A program made the position numbers and the translations under genes. From Sinohyriopsis cumingii (lineage: Eukaryota > Mollusca > Bivalvia > Unionida > Unionidae): 64,000 nucleotides of DNA. This document shows positions 36,874 to 49,330 of this stretch, piece after piece. The DNA lies in contig CM068835.1 in NCBI GenBank assembly GCA_028554795.2, positions 61,007,219-61,071,218 on the forward strand, written 5' to 3'. The notes below the pieces were generated by a model. The model saw only the letters and a list, made by a program, of their open reading frames with translations, had not been told where the DNA came from and did no database searches. The first letter of the stretch is position 1, and every line of letters begins with the position of its first letter.

Positions 36874-39800
36874 ATGAAACGATCGCACGATTTCATTAAG
36901 AGAGAAGAGGAACGTAAGAGGCAGCGAAGTGACGTATCGCCTCACACACGAAAAGAAGTGTTCGCTCAAATAGAAGACATGAGCGAACCTGAACCAACAC
37001 CTTCCACGTCTGCGACCAGACAGAGAGAGTCTACTCCAAACCAAAGTTCACCAGTCAACCCTGAAAAGTACTATCACATTCGAGAGACGGAAAAGCGCTC
37101 CTCTAGAAAATTTAGAACCACGGCTTACACCTACACGGTGAAGTTTAAAGATATCAAGTCCGACGTACCGTTGGAGAAAGCAGAAGGGTTCATCACCGAG
37201 ATGTGGGATTCTTTGCTCACCACACTCAAGCGACAATGTCAACCCAAAGAAGACGATCGCTTGACACTATCCATACAACACGACAGCTTGAAATCCCCTG
37301 TTTGGATCGGTTTAGCAGACCCGCAGAACTGACCCCTTCCAAAGTCATGGACAAGATACAACAAGTGCAACAATCCAATGACAAGTTTGACATCACCGAT
37401 GGTAAAGCCACACTGAAAATGGCTCAAGTCTCTCTTCCTCAAGGGACAGGACGCAAAAAGGTCTTATTGGTGAACGACCTTCGCAGCACCAAAAAGAGTC
37501 TCGTCCAAATTAATAACCCTCAAGACCAGATGTGCTTAGCCCGAGCCATCGTGGTTGGACGAACCTATGCCAACAAGAACGACACGGCAGAATGGAAAAG
37601 AGCCTGGAAAACTATTCAACAATCGGACCGAGCCAAACAACGAAACGAAGCAGAACTCCTGTTGCAACAAGCTGGCCTGTTCAAAGACACACCCTGTGGC
37701 ATTCCTGAAATGCAAAAATTGCAAGATGTCCTAGCTCCACGATACACCTTGAAAGTGCACCCTCAAGAAGAGCGTGGGCCTCTTGTTTCGAGGCCAAGAT
37801 TTTAAGGATGGAAAATACATTCACCTTTATCATCACGATGAACATTTCGATACCATTACCAGTATCACTGGATTCCTGGGATATGTTTATTATTGTGAAA
37901 AATGTGACTGTGGCCATAAAAATCGAGAACAACACAAACATTGTGGATCGAAATGCTCAGGATGTTTGGCCTCTCAACCCTGTCTGGACGAAGGACAAGA
38001 ACCAGTCCATTGTCCAGCTTGTCAGCGCACGTTTGTCAGTCCTACCTGATACCAACAACATTTGTAAACACAAGGTTCACAGAAGAAATGCGCTTGTCAG
38101 CTGCTGCGATTGTGCCCCGCGTGTGGACAAGGCATACGTACCAATAGTGCCAAGGCAAACGTATGTTCAGGAAAGAAAAAATGTCACATTTGTCACCACA
38201 TCGTGGATTTGGAACATCAATGTTACATGCAAAAATACCAACCCAACAAGAGGAAGATGACGGTCACAAGAAGAAGAAGAAAGGCAATTTCATCTTTTTC
38301 GATTTCGAATGCATGCAAGAGACTGGTATTCACATTCCTAATTTCTGCGTGGCTCATCGAGCGTGCGAGAAGTGTATTCAAGAACCTATCTTCAGTTATT
38401 GCCCTCACTGCAGCAAAATTCCTGGAGGGCGTGAACAAATCTTTCGAGGACCAAAGACGCTAGACGATTTTGCCAAATGGGTCTTAGACCCCATCGACAA
38501 GACATGGAGCAAAGAGGACATCATACGTTACCGAGATTGTCATCGCCATGCCACAGTGATGGCTCACAATTTCTCCGGATACGATGGACAGTTTCTTTTG
38601 ATGTACTATACGGAACATGGCACCGAACGTCCTAAAGTCACTTTGAACGGAGCCAAAATCATTTTCATGCAAGTGGGACAAGTGCAGTTTAAAGATTGGA
38701 TGAGTTACTTGGCCATGCCTTTGAGTCGAATGCCTAAAACGTTTGGAATGACAGAAATGGCTAAAGGTTATTTTCCTCACTTTTTCAATACGGAAGCCAA
38801 TCAACACGCCGTTCTACCCCATTTGCCTGAGGCTCACTATTACGACCCCGACAACATGCGTACCGAACAACGAGAAGATTTCTACGCTTGGTACCAGGCT
38901 CATGCCTCTGACCCCTTCGACTTTCAGGAAGAAATGTCAAAGTATTGTCGTTCCGACGTGGACATTTTACGACGTTGCTGTGGAAAATTTCGAGAACTGT
39001 TCATGGAACACGGAGGGGTCGATCCTTTGAAAGAAGCTTGCACCATTGCCAAAGCGTGTTCCTTAGTGTACCGCCAACGATTCATGCCTCAAAAGACCGT
39101 GGCTGTCATCAGTCCTCAAACGACCAACTATGTCAAACGTCAATATTCGGTCAAAGCCCTACGCTGGTTACATTACTTGTGCGACAAGGAAGACAAATGG
39201 ATTCAGCATGCCCGCAACGGAGGAGGCGAAAAGACCATCGGAACGTATTCGGTCGATGGCTGGGACTTAAAAAACCCCAAGATCGTGTATGAGTTTAACG
39301 GTTGCTTATTTCACGGATGTCCCGTCTGCTACCCTGATCGTGACACTAAAAATCAGTTTTTACAACGGACCATGGAAGACCTGTACCAGGACACTTGTCA
39401 GCGACGCTTGAAGTTAGAACAGCAAGGATACCAAGTGGTGGAAATGTGGGAACACGAATACGATCACCGTTTGAAAATCGATCCCGAGTTTAAACGTGTC
39501 GTGGAAAGTTACAAGCTGATGGACCCCCTGAACCCGAGGGATAGTTTGTACGGAGGAAGGACCAGTGCCACCTGTTTGCTGTACCAAGCCGACGAAGAGA
39601 AAGGAGAAGAAATCAAATACTTGGATGTGTGTTCGCTGTATCCTTACGTATGCAAATATTGTCACTTTCCTACAGGGCATCCGCGATTGATGACGGAACA
39701 CATCGACCTGGTCAACATTCGACAATACGAAGGCTTGATCAAGTGCAAAGTTTTGCCTCCCACGAACCTATACCATCCCGTCTTACCTCACCATTGTCAA

Positions 39801-40974
39801 GGCAAACTGATGTTTCCATTGTGCCGTACTTGTGCTGAAACGTGCAACCAAGATCAGCCTTGTCAGCACACCCAGGAAGAACGGGCCTTGACGGGAACCT
39901 GGGTCAGCGTAGAATTGTTCAAAGCTATGGACATGGGATACCAACTATTAGAAGTGTACGAAATTTGCCACTTTCCCAAGACAGAACAATACCACAAGGG
40001 TGACCCCACTCAGAAAGGCATTTTCGCAGACTACGTGGATGCCTTTTTGAAACTGAAGCAAGAAGCCGGCGGCTAACCTTCCTGGTGTCACACTCCCGAA
40101 GACCAAATAAAATTCAAAGAGAAATACTATGAACAAGAAGGCATCACTTTAGACCACATCGAGAAAAACGAAGGCAGGCGATCGTTTGCCAAAGTGATGT
40201 TAAATTGCTTGTGGGGAAAAATGGCACAACGACCGTGTTTACCCAAGACGGAATATTTGACAGAACCTTCCCGCTACTTCCAGATGATTCACGACAAAAC
40301 CAAATTCATCAAACACGTGGACGTCGTTCGCGAGCATATGATCTTGGTCAATTACGAAGAAGATCTGGACTTTGTACAAGCCGACGCATTTGGAAATGTC
40401 ATCATTGCGGCTTACGTGACAGCTCATGCTCGCTTAGAATTGTACGAAGCTTTAGAACTGTTAGGGGATCGCGTCCTGTACTTTGACACGGACAGTTGCA
40501 TCTACATCGATTTTAGGAGCCTGGACAGACGAACATCCTGACGACAAGATTCTAAGTTTCGCGAGTGGCGGTCCTAAAAATTACGGCTACGAATACCGGG
40601 ACCCACAAGGAGAAGTGCACACAGAGTGTAAAGTGAAAGGATTGACTCTGAATTATCGTACCAGTCGTGTGGTCAACTTTGGCGCATTGAAAGAAGCCTT
40701 GCAGTCTGGAGAGGATGAAAACTTTAAAGTGACCACCTACCAGCCGAACAAAATTGTACATTTACCCACTCACCACATCGTCAGTCGACCCTTGGAAAAA
40801 GTCTATCAAATCGTGTACCAGAAGCGAGTGCGACTTCCCAACCACTTTACTTTGCCGTACGGTCACATCAATATTGGTCAGCATATAAAAAAGGACAACG
40901 TCCAAGACCAACAGTTCATTGTCACTACTAAGACCAATCGAGAAAAAATGAATCCCTTCAAACAGCAAGTATAG
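36874..40974 (+). pseudogene. Protein-primed family B DNA polymerase (PolB), remnant C, multiply broken
   Basis: The only copy here that retains the whole polymerase region: exonuclease motifs at ~38295 (FFDFECM), ~38565 (HNFSGYDGQFL) and ~38943 (YCRSDVDIL); motif A (DVCSLYPYVC, ~39625); motif B (MLNCLWGKM, ~40198); motif C ([10 protein letters not shown], ~40480). Lesions seen against B: a 1-nt loss near 37308, a 2-nt loss near 37765, a nonsense codon near 38047, a frameshift near 38240, a TAT-to-TAA change at 40074-40076, and a deletion of about 38 bp near 40510. A TATA box lies in its 3' end (~40884). Confidence 0.95.
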
Positions 40975-41150
40975 AACGTAAGACTAAAGTCCAACGAGAA
41001 ACTCGGGTGTGATTCTTTGCCTGACTATCACATCACCAATGCAGTACCACATCTTAGTTATTTATGTACTAACGCCATCACTAACTACGTGCAACCAGTG
41101 AAACTTCCAGACCACAAAACTTTACCTTATGGACATACTGATATCACCCA

Positions 41151-41158
41151 GTATAAAA
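41151..41158 (+). promoter_or_regulatory. TATA box of the PolB-N-like gene
   Basis: TATAAAAAGG lies about 60 nt before the ATG at 41211. The surrounding 100 bp resemble the PolB 3' end just upstream (40855-40960), including a similar TATA box, so this is a duplicated PolB-tail/promoter segment. Confidence 0.6.
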
Positions 41159-41210
41159 AGGAACGACTTCCAAGAACGACACTTCATTGCGAGGACAAGC
41201 AACGAGAAAG

Positions 41211-41609
41211 ATGAATCACTCTACGCAGATGAAAAAAGAGAAGGAACAAACATCACTGACCTCTTTCACTACCATACCGTCACAGCAAAGTGCGTCCAAG
41301 AAGGGAAAGGATTCAGTAGACCTACAGGAGTATTTTAGCATCCAAATGACTCAGACAGCGACCTCAAGAAAATTTAGAACGACAACTTACACCTACATGG
41401 TGAAATTTAGAGACTTCGCGTCTGACATTTCAGCTGAGGAAGTAGCAGGTTTCATTACGGACCTACTTGACTCACTGTTAGAGAAACTCAAATGTCATTG
41501 CCAAGTCAAAGATCGAGGTCGTTTGAGCCTATCTATGTATCACGACAGTTTGAAGTCACCTGTATGTCTCGGATTTAGCACACCTGCAGAAATTCTTCCA
41601 AACTTTTGA
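41211..41609 (+). CDS. Stand-alone paralogue of the PolB N-terminal domain
   Basis: 132 residues. After a Lys/Ser/Thr-rich start it matches PolB residues ~60-165 (SRKFRTTTYTYMVKFRDF; LSLSMYHDSLKSPVCLGF) at clearly lower identity than PolB B versus C. Homology to PolB (KFDIIEGKVTIHMV) continues in another frame to about 41700, so a frameshift has probably shortened it. It is not a simple recent duplicate of the neighbouring PolB. The domain has no assigned function that I know; a separate copy with its own TATA box suggests it can act alone. Confidence 0.6.
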   Translation: MNHSTQMKKEKEQTSLTSFTTIPSQQSASKKGKDSVDLQEYFSIQMTQTATSRKFRTTTYTYMVKFRDFASDISAEEVAGFITDLLDSLLEKLKCHCQVKDRGRLSLSMYHDSLKSPVCLGFSTPAEILPNF

Positions 41610-41729
41610 GGGCTATTGAAGACATGCAGTCGATGAGAGGAAAATTTGACATCATCGAAGGAAAAGTAACCATTCATATGGTATACATTGTACCTCCATG
41701 GGAAGAAGACGATGACTGCACTTGATCTG

Positions 41730-42239
41730 CTTACTGAAAAGTGTACCTAGCACGATGGATATAACAGCCGATTTACGAATGAAACGGATTAAGTGATGTG
41801 AAATATCTACGCTGGGACACAAGTGCTAGCTGACCAGATTTTTAACAACGTGTGAGACGAATAGAGAGAGAGAGAAACATGAACTTTGTCCTATTTGATT
41901 GCATGTTACTTGTTTTGTGTTAGCTTTTTCTTATAAATGAACATTAAATGTAAACAGGTTTACTAGAGCCAAGAACTAAATAACTAGTAAATAGGTTTGT
42001 TTGATGTAGAAATGCTTATGTATTAAATGGATTGTGCTTAGACCAAAGCACAGGCCAGAGAGCCCATGTATATACTTGAATAAATGTTTTGAACCCATAC
42101 AATAGACTTTTCTTTTTTGAGCCTCTATTCTCTCTGTGAGGTTTGTTTTAGAACATTTCTGTCGTCTTTTCTGTGTGTTTAAATGTGTATTTGTATGTTT
42201 GTCCCTATCTACCCTTTGTCCTTACAAATACATTAAAAT
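41730..42239. other. Non-coding 3' region of remnant C
   Basis: AT-rich, with AATAAA at about 42079. No histone-type hairpin and no accessory cassette were seen, in contrast to A and B. Confidence 0.5.
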
Positions 42240-42447
42240 CCCTATAAAATGTTTTGACCCTATAAACCTCATGACGTCACCCAAAGTTTAATTCCCATTG
42301 ACATCCAGGTGGCATTTCCATGTTAAATTCCCACTGACGCCAAAGTGCAAAGTGACATTCCCATGTTAAAGTCCCATTGACGCCAAAGTGCAAACCCCTA
42401 TTTTAACGTTAAAGTCCATTGACGCTAAGGTGACCCCATATACTACT
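42240..42447. repeat. TIR-like array of remnant C
   Basis: Units of about 41-44 bp with TGACGCCAAAGTGC and CCATGTTAAATTCCC words, ending in ATATACTACT. The layout and terminal ACTACT match the TIRs of A and B, but the unit sequence is different. Confidence 0.78.
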
Positions 42448-45400
42448 TACGTCGGATACATTAAACATAAAAATATTTATATATTCAGATAGTATGAATA
42501 GACAAATTAAATATTGAATACTTGACAGTGCATCATCAGGTGATTCTAGCAGATCAAGAGAAGAATGGTTTCTAAGAGGATCTTGAATAATTAATATTTT
42601 ACATATGCTTAATTCCATACAATGCGCATTGCATGTACTTAATTTTGCATATTAAACGAAATTTAGAAATAGCATCTTCTTTTAAAGTAGTAAATTCAGC
42701 AGTATTTTTGTTAAATTTAGTTTTTTATTTTTATTTTTGTCGAGTCATTATATAGAGACATAGAAACATTAAAAGAAATTTAAGCTGTGATAAAAAAGGC
42801 AGGTGATAAAAAAAACTAGAAGGTTTATTTCGTGTAGAATGAAAACTTATTACATTCATCGTATCTCACAATAATATCGTATCTCACAATAATATTAAGC
42901 GCTGAAAAGCATTTCTCTTGATCCTGAGATTTGCAGATAAATGCTTCTTTTCTCTCTTACATCATTTTTCGACACTGATATGTTAAACTAGTCATTAGCT
43001 TCAGCAAAATTTGAAGGTAAATACGTATTTTGTTCAGATACAGACATCGATGACGTATGACCTATCTAAGAAAATATGCATACTAATTCTTCATTGTTAT
43101 CATTTAGGATAAATTGGATTAAAAACGTGACAGTTATTTCAAAATAAAACGACAGATTACTGAGACTGTGCAAGGGAAGGTTATATGTTAAATGGAAACA
43201 TTTTAGACATATTTACTGCAATTACGAAAATTCAGTTACTTAAACAAAAGTCAATATATTTCTGGACACATTATTAAACGGGGCTGCTAGGAGATACAAT
43301 ATTCAAATTTAAAGAAGAGAGAACCCAAACATTTGCATACACACTGCAAAGCAAGCGAGAAAATACACTTTCGTATAAAAGGTTTATGGTATTCAAGTTG
43401 GAATGTAATGTCACTGAAACGTTATTATCATGCAATCATTTAAAAAAAGTACAACGGATATAACTCAATTCTAATAGTGATATATTTCTAACCAAATTAG
43501 GCTTTGGCTCAAAAAGTGAAACAGCCGACTGGAGACGACATACACGATGCCCTCAGAGACATGTGTTATAAGCAAAGACCAGACAAAGTATACTTTTACG
43601 AAGTGAAATATTTTCATAACTGTAGCGTTAAGAAATTATTAAGGAAAGAAAATACCTAAATCTTTCCAGTTGGACTCAGAAGGACGAAAGCATAACGAAA
43701 ATCTGAATACAACATTAAAATACTTCAGTCTGGAAATTCCCGAGTCACTGATGGATATACTAATGCCTACAAGACAAGTCATATGCCTTCAATTAAGTAA
43801 GAACGGAAGAAAATGGATTGGATCAAAATATTTGGGTTGATGGATAACTAATACTCGCGAAACCCAAGAATACAAACTAAGCGAGACGATCTGCATCTCA
43901 AATAAATTCTTTGCAAAATTATATCTTCTTAATTTTACGGAAGAGATTTCGAGAGTATATCTTACGAGGAGTTATTCCCATACATGGGCCATGACATTGT
44001 GTTCAAAGATGAAACAATCTAAAAGCAAAGCAATAAACCATCAAAAATATAAAACGTAAAAATAGAAAAGAACGCAAAAGAACAAATCAAAAATGAAACA
44101 AATAAATCCCATAAATATATTTACTACTAAAATGGAAAGTATATATTCATCATTATAACAGTTGGATAACTGCTGAAACTATGTACACGAACATTAATAC
44201 ATGAAAACTATTTAGATGAAGAATAGAAAATATAACGACGGTTGGTCTAATATTTTGTGGAATCACCTCATAATATAGTCAAAAAAATTATACAAAGGCC
44301 AGATTTAATGACGTCTTGTATAATAAAACTATTCCGTTAAAACAACCTAAAGGACTCCCCTGAATGTCAAACCAGCGCAGATTGTACAGGGAATGCGATT
44401 AGTGTTTGTATTAATTTTCTGAAGAAACCGAACCATACTTGAGCACACTAATAAATAGAAAATTTGGAGAGTTTCGTTCTGTTATAGTCCAGCTTGATAT
44501 CCGCAATTAAAAATCAGAAGAAAAAATGGATGATATAAAATTGTAAAAGAATTGGTATAATAGAATAATACTTCCACCATAATTAATATAAATTGCAAGT
44601 GTAGTCAGGAAGAGACAACCGTTTCTGTGTAACTTCATCAGGTATGAACACTCCTTCACACATGACCGTTTAAAATAGACGACTTTGGGAACTTTAAAGA
44701 TGAATATAACATTTATGTAAATCGAACTGTAGACAGCATTATAAGACTTGTTAAAGTAACGAGAAATTACAGAAAAAAATATGTTAATATTGATCTTATT
44801 TTGACGGGACACAAATTACATTCTTACAAATGAGAGCATGCAAAATAGCGTGAATAAAGATGTTTACAGATGTTTAAGGACTGTCTATTTATCCCAACTG
44901 CAGTTCTCAAAGAGAATACTATAAATAGACCATATAATCATTGATTATACTTCAATTATATAATATTACGTTGAATAATGTTGCAATTAATTATTACGAA
45001 GACAATATGTATTCAGTGGTTAACATAAGCACACTTCCATATGGCAATATTTTTTCGACTAGCTTATAATCAAATAGGTATTCCCAAACTATTTAAAAGT
45101 ATAATTCTTTTGTTTTCTTTTAACTTTTCAACCGTCGCTTCTCTTGGGATCACATATCCTACATTGTTTACCAGACGCACAGTTTCAATAGAGATTTTAT
45201 CCATAGAGTAAAGGATCACTAGTCTTATTGACCCCTAAATAACCAGCCAAGGGATTTTCTTGGGTAGACTAAAAGTTTCATGTCGATAAGACTTGGAACG
45301 ACAATGTGATAGCCCATTGGCCAATCGTCACCAGCAGGTATATCAGGTGGTCTCCATCATTTTCTCTCAAGGGCGCCATTTTTAAAAATATACCAAATTG

Positions 45401-45634
45401 CTATGTCTGATTGTACATGCTATTTCCGATTTCCAACGTCAGGATGTGGAAGTATGTTGCCGTCTCTCACGTTTAGTATATGAGGTGTTGAATAAACGTT
45501 CACTCACATTTATCATTTCGACACCATTTACAATATTTAGAGACTTTGTTTTCTTGTCATAATGTATAAACTTAACCTGCACTCACTCGTGAGTTGACGT
45601 CCTATTGCGTATGATAGTTCCTTCGAATAGTACT
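42448..45634. other. Host non-coding DNA
   Basis: Very AT-rich, no gene supported. The segment 44818-45030 is one copy of a dispersed repeat (see below). Confidence 0.6.
44818..45030. repeat. Dispersed repeat, copy 1
   Basis: About 210 bp, matching 61094-61310 at roughly 90% by eye (GATGTTTACAGATGTTTAAG, then ATATAATATTACGTTGAATA). No terminal repeats recognised. Confidence 0.85.
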
Positions 45635-45945
45635 CAACCGCTCCGGTGGCCTAGTGGTTAGAGCGTCCGCCTCGGATGCGGGAGGTCGTGGGTTCGATCC
45701 CTGGCCGTGTCATACCAAAGACTTACAAAAATGGTACTAACAGCTGCCTCGCTTGGCGTTCAGCATTAAGAGGTCAGTGTTAGGGCTGGTCGGCCTGGAG
45801 TCTGGGTGGGACATCATGCTACATGTCTGCGGCATGATGCCCCAGTGCTAGATATCACTTTAAACTGCCACACTGCAGACATCGTAGCGATATGACTGAA
45901 AAATTGTTAAAGCTACGTTAAAAATCGAAATCCCATCACATCACA
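45635..45945 (+). mobile_element. tRNA-derived SINE, full length
   Basis: The tRNA-like head has an A box (TGGCCTAGTGGTTAGAGC) and a B box (GGTTCGATCCC), with a proline-like CGG anticodon loop. The body starts TACCAAAGACTTA and carries CATGATGC words, then an ATCAC-type tail. It is flanked by a perfect 12-bp duplication TCGAATAGTACT at 45623-45634 and 45946-45957. The body is shared with the tandem array at 60.2-61.1 kb. Confidence 0.9.
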
Positions 45946-45957
45946 TCGAATAGTACT

Positions 45958-47504
45958 TTCACTGAACCAAATGTCTTTGTTATTGTTGATCACTTCAAAA
46001 ATGCTATTATGTGACTACAAAATCCAGACAAGTCTTGACTGGTGTCATCGTAAACCAATATTCGCTTAAAATACGACTAAATGAATGTCATAACCTTTAC
46101 GTAACAATTTTGTTTTCAATTTTTCTTCGTCCTTTTATGCGTCTCAGTTTTTTTCCCCATGAAGACGAATGCAACGTGGCTTACTTCTTATATATTCATC
46201 ATTACACAACAACATTATTTGAACTTGGTCGCGCGTTTTGGTCTACTTAAAAATGAAATTTGGAGTCATTTTGTGAATAAATGCGAATTGAAACATCTTT
46301 TTCGTTTGATATGGGATGAATAAATTTTGGCATTTACGAAATTCGTGATTATGGACTAGATTTATCTGTGCCTATTCTATATGAAGTATATTGGATTTCA
46401 GCGGGAAGGGAGCAGCGTGTTGACATCTGCAGGTATTTCTGTTCTGTCATTGACTATTTGAAATAATAATGTGGGAAAAATATGAAGTCTTCCAATTGCA
46501 GTTATCAAAAAGACGCTATGAAGTATAATGTTTATGCCATTTTGAGTGCAGTAAGGAGGATGTAATTGCACTTGGAATATAGTCGAAATTAAAATACATT
46601 TTCAAAATGTGTAATCAAGCTTGAGAGCCCATGACATGTCTCATGTAATTCTGATTTGTAGAACTAAGAATGTACATTTTGAGGAAATTCAGGATGTAAA
46701 ACTGTAAGTATATTTTGTGTCATTCTTATTACCAGCCAAAGAAGACAGCTTATGCCTTTTCACTTGCATGTGATTTTTAGGTACCAAGCAGTTTTATGAA
46801 ATCTGGCGTCTATTGCCCGCCTAAATCCAAAACATTGTATCAAAAATGTTAACGTGGAATGTAGCAAAACAGCTGGTATGTGGCATTCAGAAACACATTT
46901 AATCAACCAATACGTAAAGCACCTGCTACGTGAGTGTACGTGATTTGTTTACAAATTAAAAATGATAGCGTCTGCGTCCATTGTTTGTTTACAATAGAAA
47001 GTAAATTTAAGGGAGAAAAAAATGAGCATATAATAATACTTAAATCTCTATAAAGATACAGATACAGATACAGCCACTTCCCGGAGTGTCTTTTTTTTTT
47101 GAAAGCTCAAATATGGTAACCCTTCTATTAGTTCGTACTTTGCCGATGTTTAGTAAGCGTCTCCATGTAGCGAATTTCGTGCAATGGCTGCATCGTCTTA
47201 GCAATAATGCTGTAGTCTCGAATAATTATGACACTGATAGGTAACTTGCTTAACGAGCGGTAATTGCATACCGAAGAAACGTCTGAAGAACATTTTATTG
47301 TTTCTGGAATGTGTAGAGAAACGTGATAATTTAGAAACTGAAGTAAACGAAACACTTCAACCAAAACAATGCAAATGTTTTACGATTGTGACCTGGGTCC
47401 TATGGTTTAAATGAAAAGTAATATTAAAAGTTTAATTATATGTTTTAGCTTTTTAATGAATCATCCCAACTATTAAAAAAAATCTATCTATCTATCTATC
47501 TATC

Positions 47505-47566
<62 letters not shown>

Positions 47567-48089
47567 CCTCTCTCTCTCTAAGTTTTCATGGCGGAATGAA
47601 CACTACGACGTGTTGGTACTTTTGAGGCCGATATTTAGGGTTTGTTTTGTTACTGAAAGGCATTTGTAGAATAAACATTGGAAATCAAGACATGACTGTT
47701 AATTATGGATAAACATATCTGGATTTGTACTCATCACAAATTGGTGCAATGTATACATGAGATAATGAGGTAAAGTATATCACTTACTCCTTATATTCCA
47801 AAACACTGCATTCTAAATGTACACCATTCAGTGAAGGTTGCATGTAAAGCAGTACGTGTTCTAAACAAGATTACAATATTTACGACATCACATGATAAAT
47901 TCACGAGACCCGATTTTGAAGTCAAATGGTATTACTTTCATTGGAAAAACAGCAATATTTACTAATATCAATATGACACGTGTCCACTAAATAAATTAAA
48001 AAGAATGGATAACAATTATTTGTGAAATTGTGAGCCGTATAGTGCAGCACTTGAGCGTAAAACAGCGGTCTATGTCGTGTAGCGGATAT
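45958..48089. other. Host non-coding DNA
   Basis: No gene supported. Contains the TATC microsatellite at 47486-47566. Confidence 0.6.
47486..47566. repeat. TATC tetranucleotide microsatellite
   Basis: (ATCT)n for about 80 bp, followed by a CTCT run. Confidence 0.95.
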
Positions 48090-48720
48090 TTAAGATGGGA
48101 ATGGCACATTGGGGGCAAAGGGAATTTCACATGGGCAAACATGGCACACTCCGGACAATGGGAATTTCACGTGGACAAAAATGGCACACTCGGGACACTA
48201 GGGAATTTAATATTAGATTGGAACTGTTGCGTCTAACGGAAATTTAACATGGGGTCTAACGGTACTTTAACATGGGAATTGCAATATGGCATGAACATGA
48301 ATTTGACATTGGAATATCAATATGGGACCTAACGGGAATTTCACATGGGAATATCAATACGGGACGTAAAGAGAATTTCACAAGGGACGATCAATATGGG
48401 ACCTAAAGGGAATTTCACATGGGAAGATCAATACGGGACCTAAAGAGAATTTCACAAGGGACGATCAATATGGGACCTAAAGGGAATTTCACATGGGAAG
48501 ATCAATACGGGAACTAAAGGGAATTTCACATGGGAAGATCAATACGGGAACTAAAGGGAATTTCACATGGGACGATCAATAAGGGAACTAAACGGAATTT
48601 CACATGGGAAGATCAGTATGGGACCTAAAGGGAATTTCACATGGGAATATCAATACGGGATCTAAAGGGAATTTTACATGGGAATGCCACTATAGCTCCT
48701 AGCGGTAATTTAAGCGTTTT
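48090..48720. repeat. Orphan TIR-like array with GGGAATTTCACATGGG units
   Basis: About fifteen units of roughly 37 bp. Each has GGGAATTTCACATGGG or a variant (AATTTAACATGGGG in the first units), followed by GATCAATA and CGGGACCTAAA. The word AATTT(A/C)ACATGG is the same as in the 45-bp units of the Polinton TIRs. No Polinton genes flank it directly; the degenerate PolB relic is 4-6 kb away. Confidence 0.75.
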
Positions 48721-48889
48721 CAAAAACTGACACGATTGTATTAAGGGGAAATATAATGTTAAAAATGTTCATAGGTTTAAAATGATGTTAGTATAAGTCT
48801 CTAAGGCATCTAACAGGAATTTAACACTGACACGATATCGGACCATCTAAAATGTTTCCATTTTGTTTTTACAGTCCCTAATGGGAAAC

Positions 48890-49330
48890 GTAATGTTAAA
48901 ACTACATCTGCTATTCAAAACCAATCAATCTATTTACTATCCAATGCCCCAAATGTGCATTTCAACATGACGTTTGGACTGACCATCACCCACTCATCTA
49001 CTGACCACCATGCGTAGGATGTAATAGACCGGAATACAAATAGAAGGTAGATCCCTAATAAAAGATCTACACAGGCCAATTCTATTCTAACGTATTTAAT
49101 CTCCCCTTAAAACAGAGGAAGATGCATATTCCAAATAACTTCACTACCATCAATTTTGAAACAAAACTACCATCCACTGCTACATTCATAATCCATACGA
49201 CGCTTGTAATTCTAGCATTCATGGAGGGGACAAAGGGCAATTAGTACTAGTACATACGCACATACACAAACCTTGCTTTCTTTAGATATTAAATAGGACG
49301 AAGGAACAAACAAATGCACACTTAAAGGTA
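48890..49330. repeat. Degenerate repeat, copy 1
   Basis: Shares TAATGTTAAAACTACAT, CATCACCCA.T.ATCT and GATGTAA words, in order, with segments at 51220-51680 and 51690-52060. Highly diverged; the spacing between the last two is about 480 bp. Confidence 0.45.

Larger units (their letters stand above)
36819..42447 (+). mobile_element. Polinton remnant C (PolB, extra PolB N-domain gene, right TIR)
   Basis: Contains a PolB related to that of B, a second divergent PolB N-terminal-domain gene, and a TIR-like array ending in ACTACT at 42447. ATPase, integrase and capsid genes are absent. No left TIR was found upstream of 36819, so it is left-truncated or internally rearranged. The six bases after the right end are TACGTC. 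Confidence 0.85.

Noticed and set aside
45640..45712. Apparent tRNA gene (Pro-like, CGG anticodon)
   Set aside because: It is the head of a SINE: a body and tail follow and a 12-bp duplication flanks the whole unit.
47486..47566. Possible CRISPR-like or satellite array
   Set aside because: A plain tetranucleotide microsatellite.
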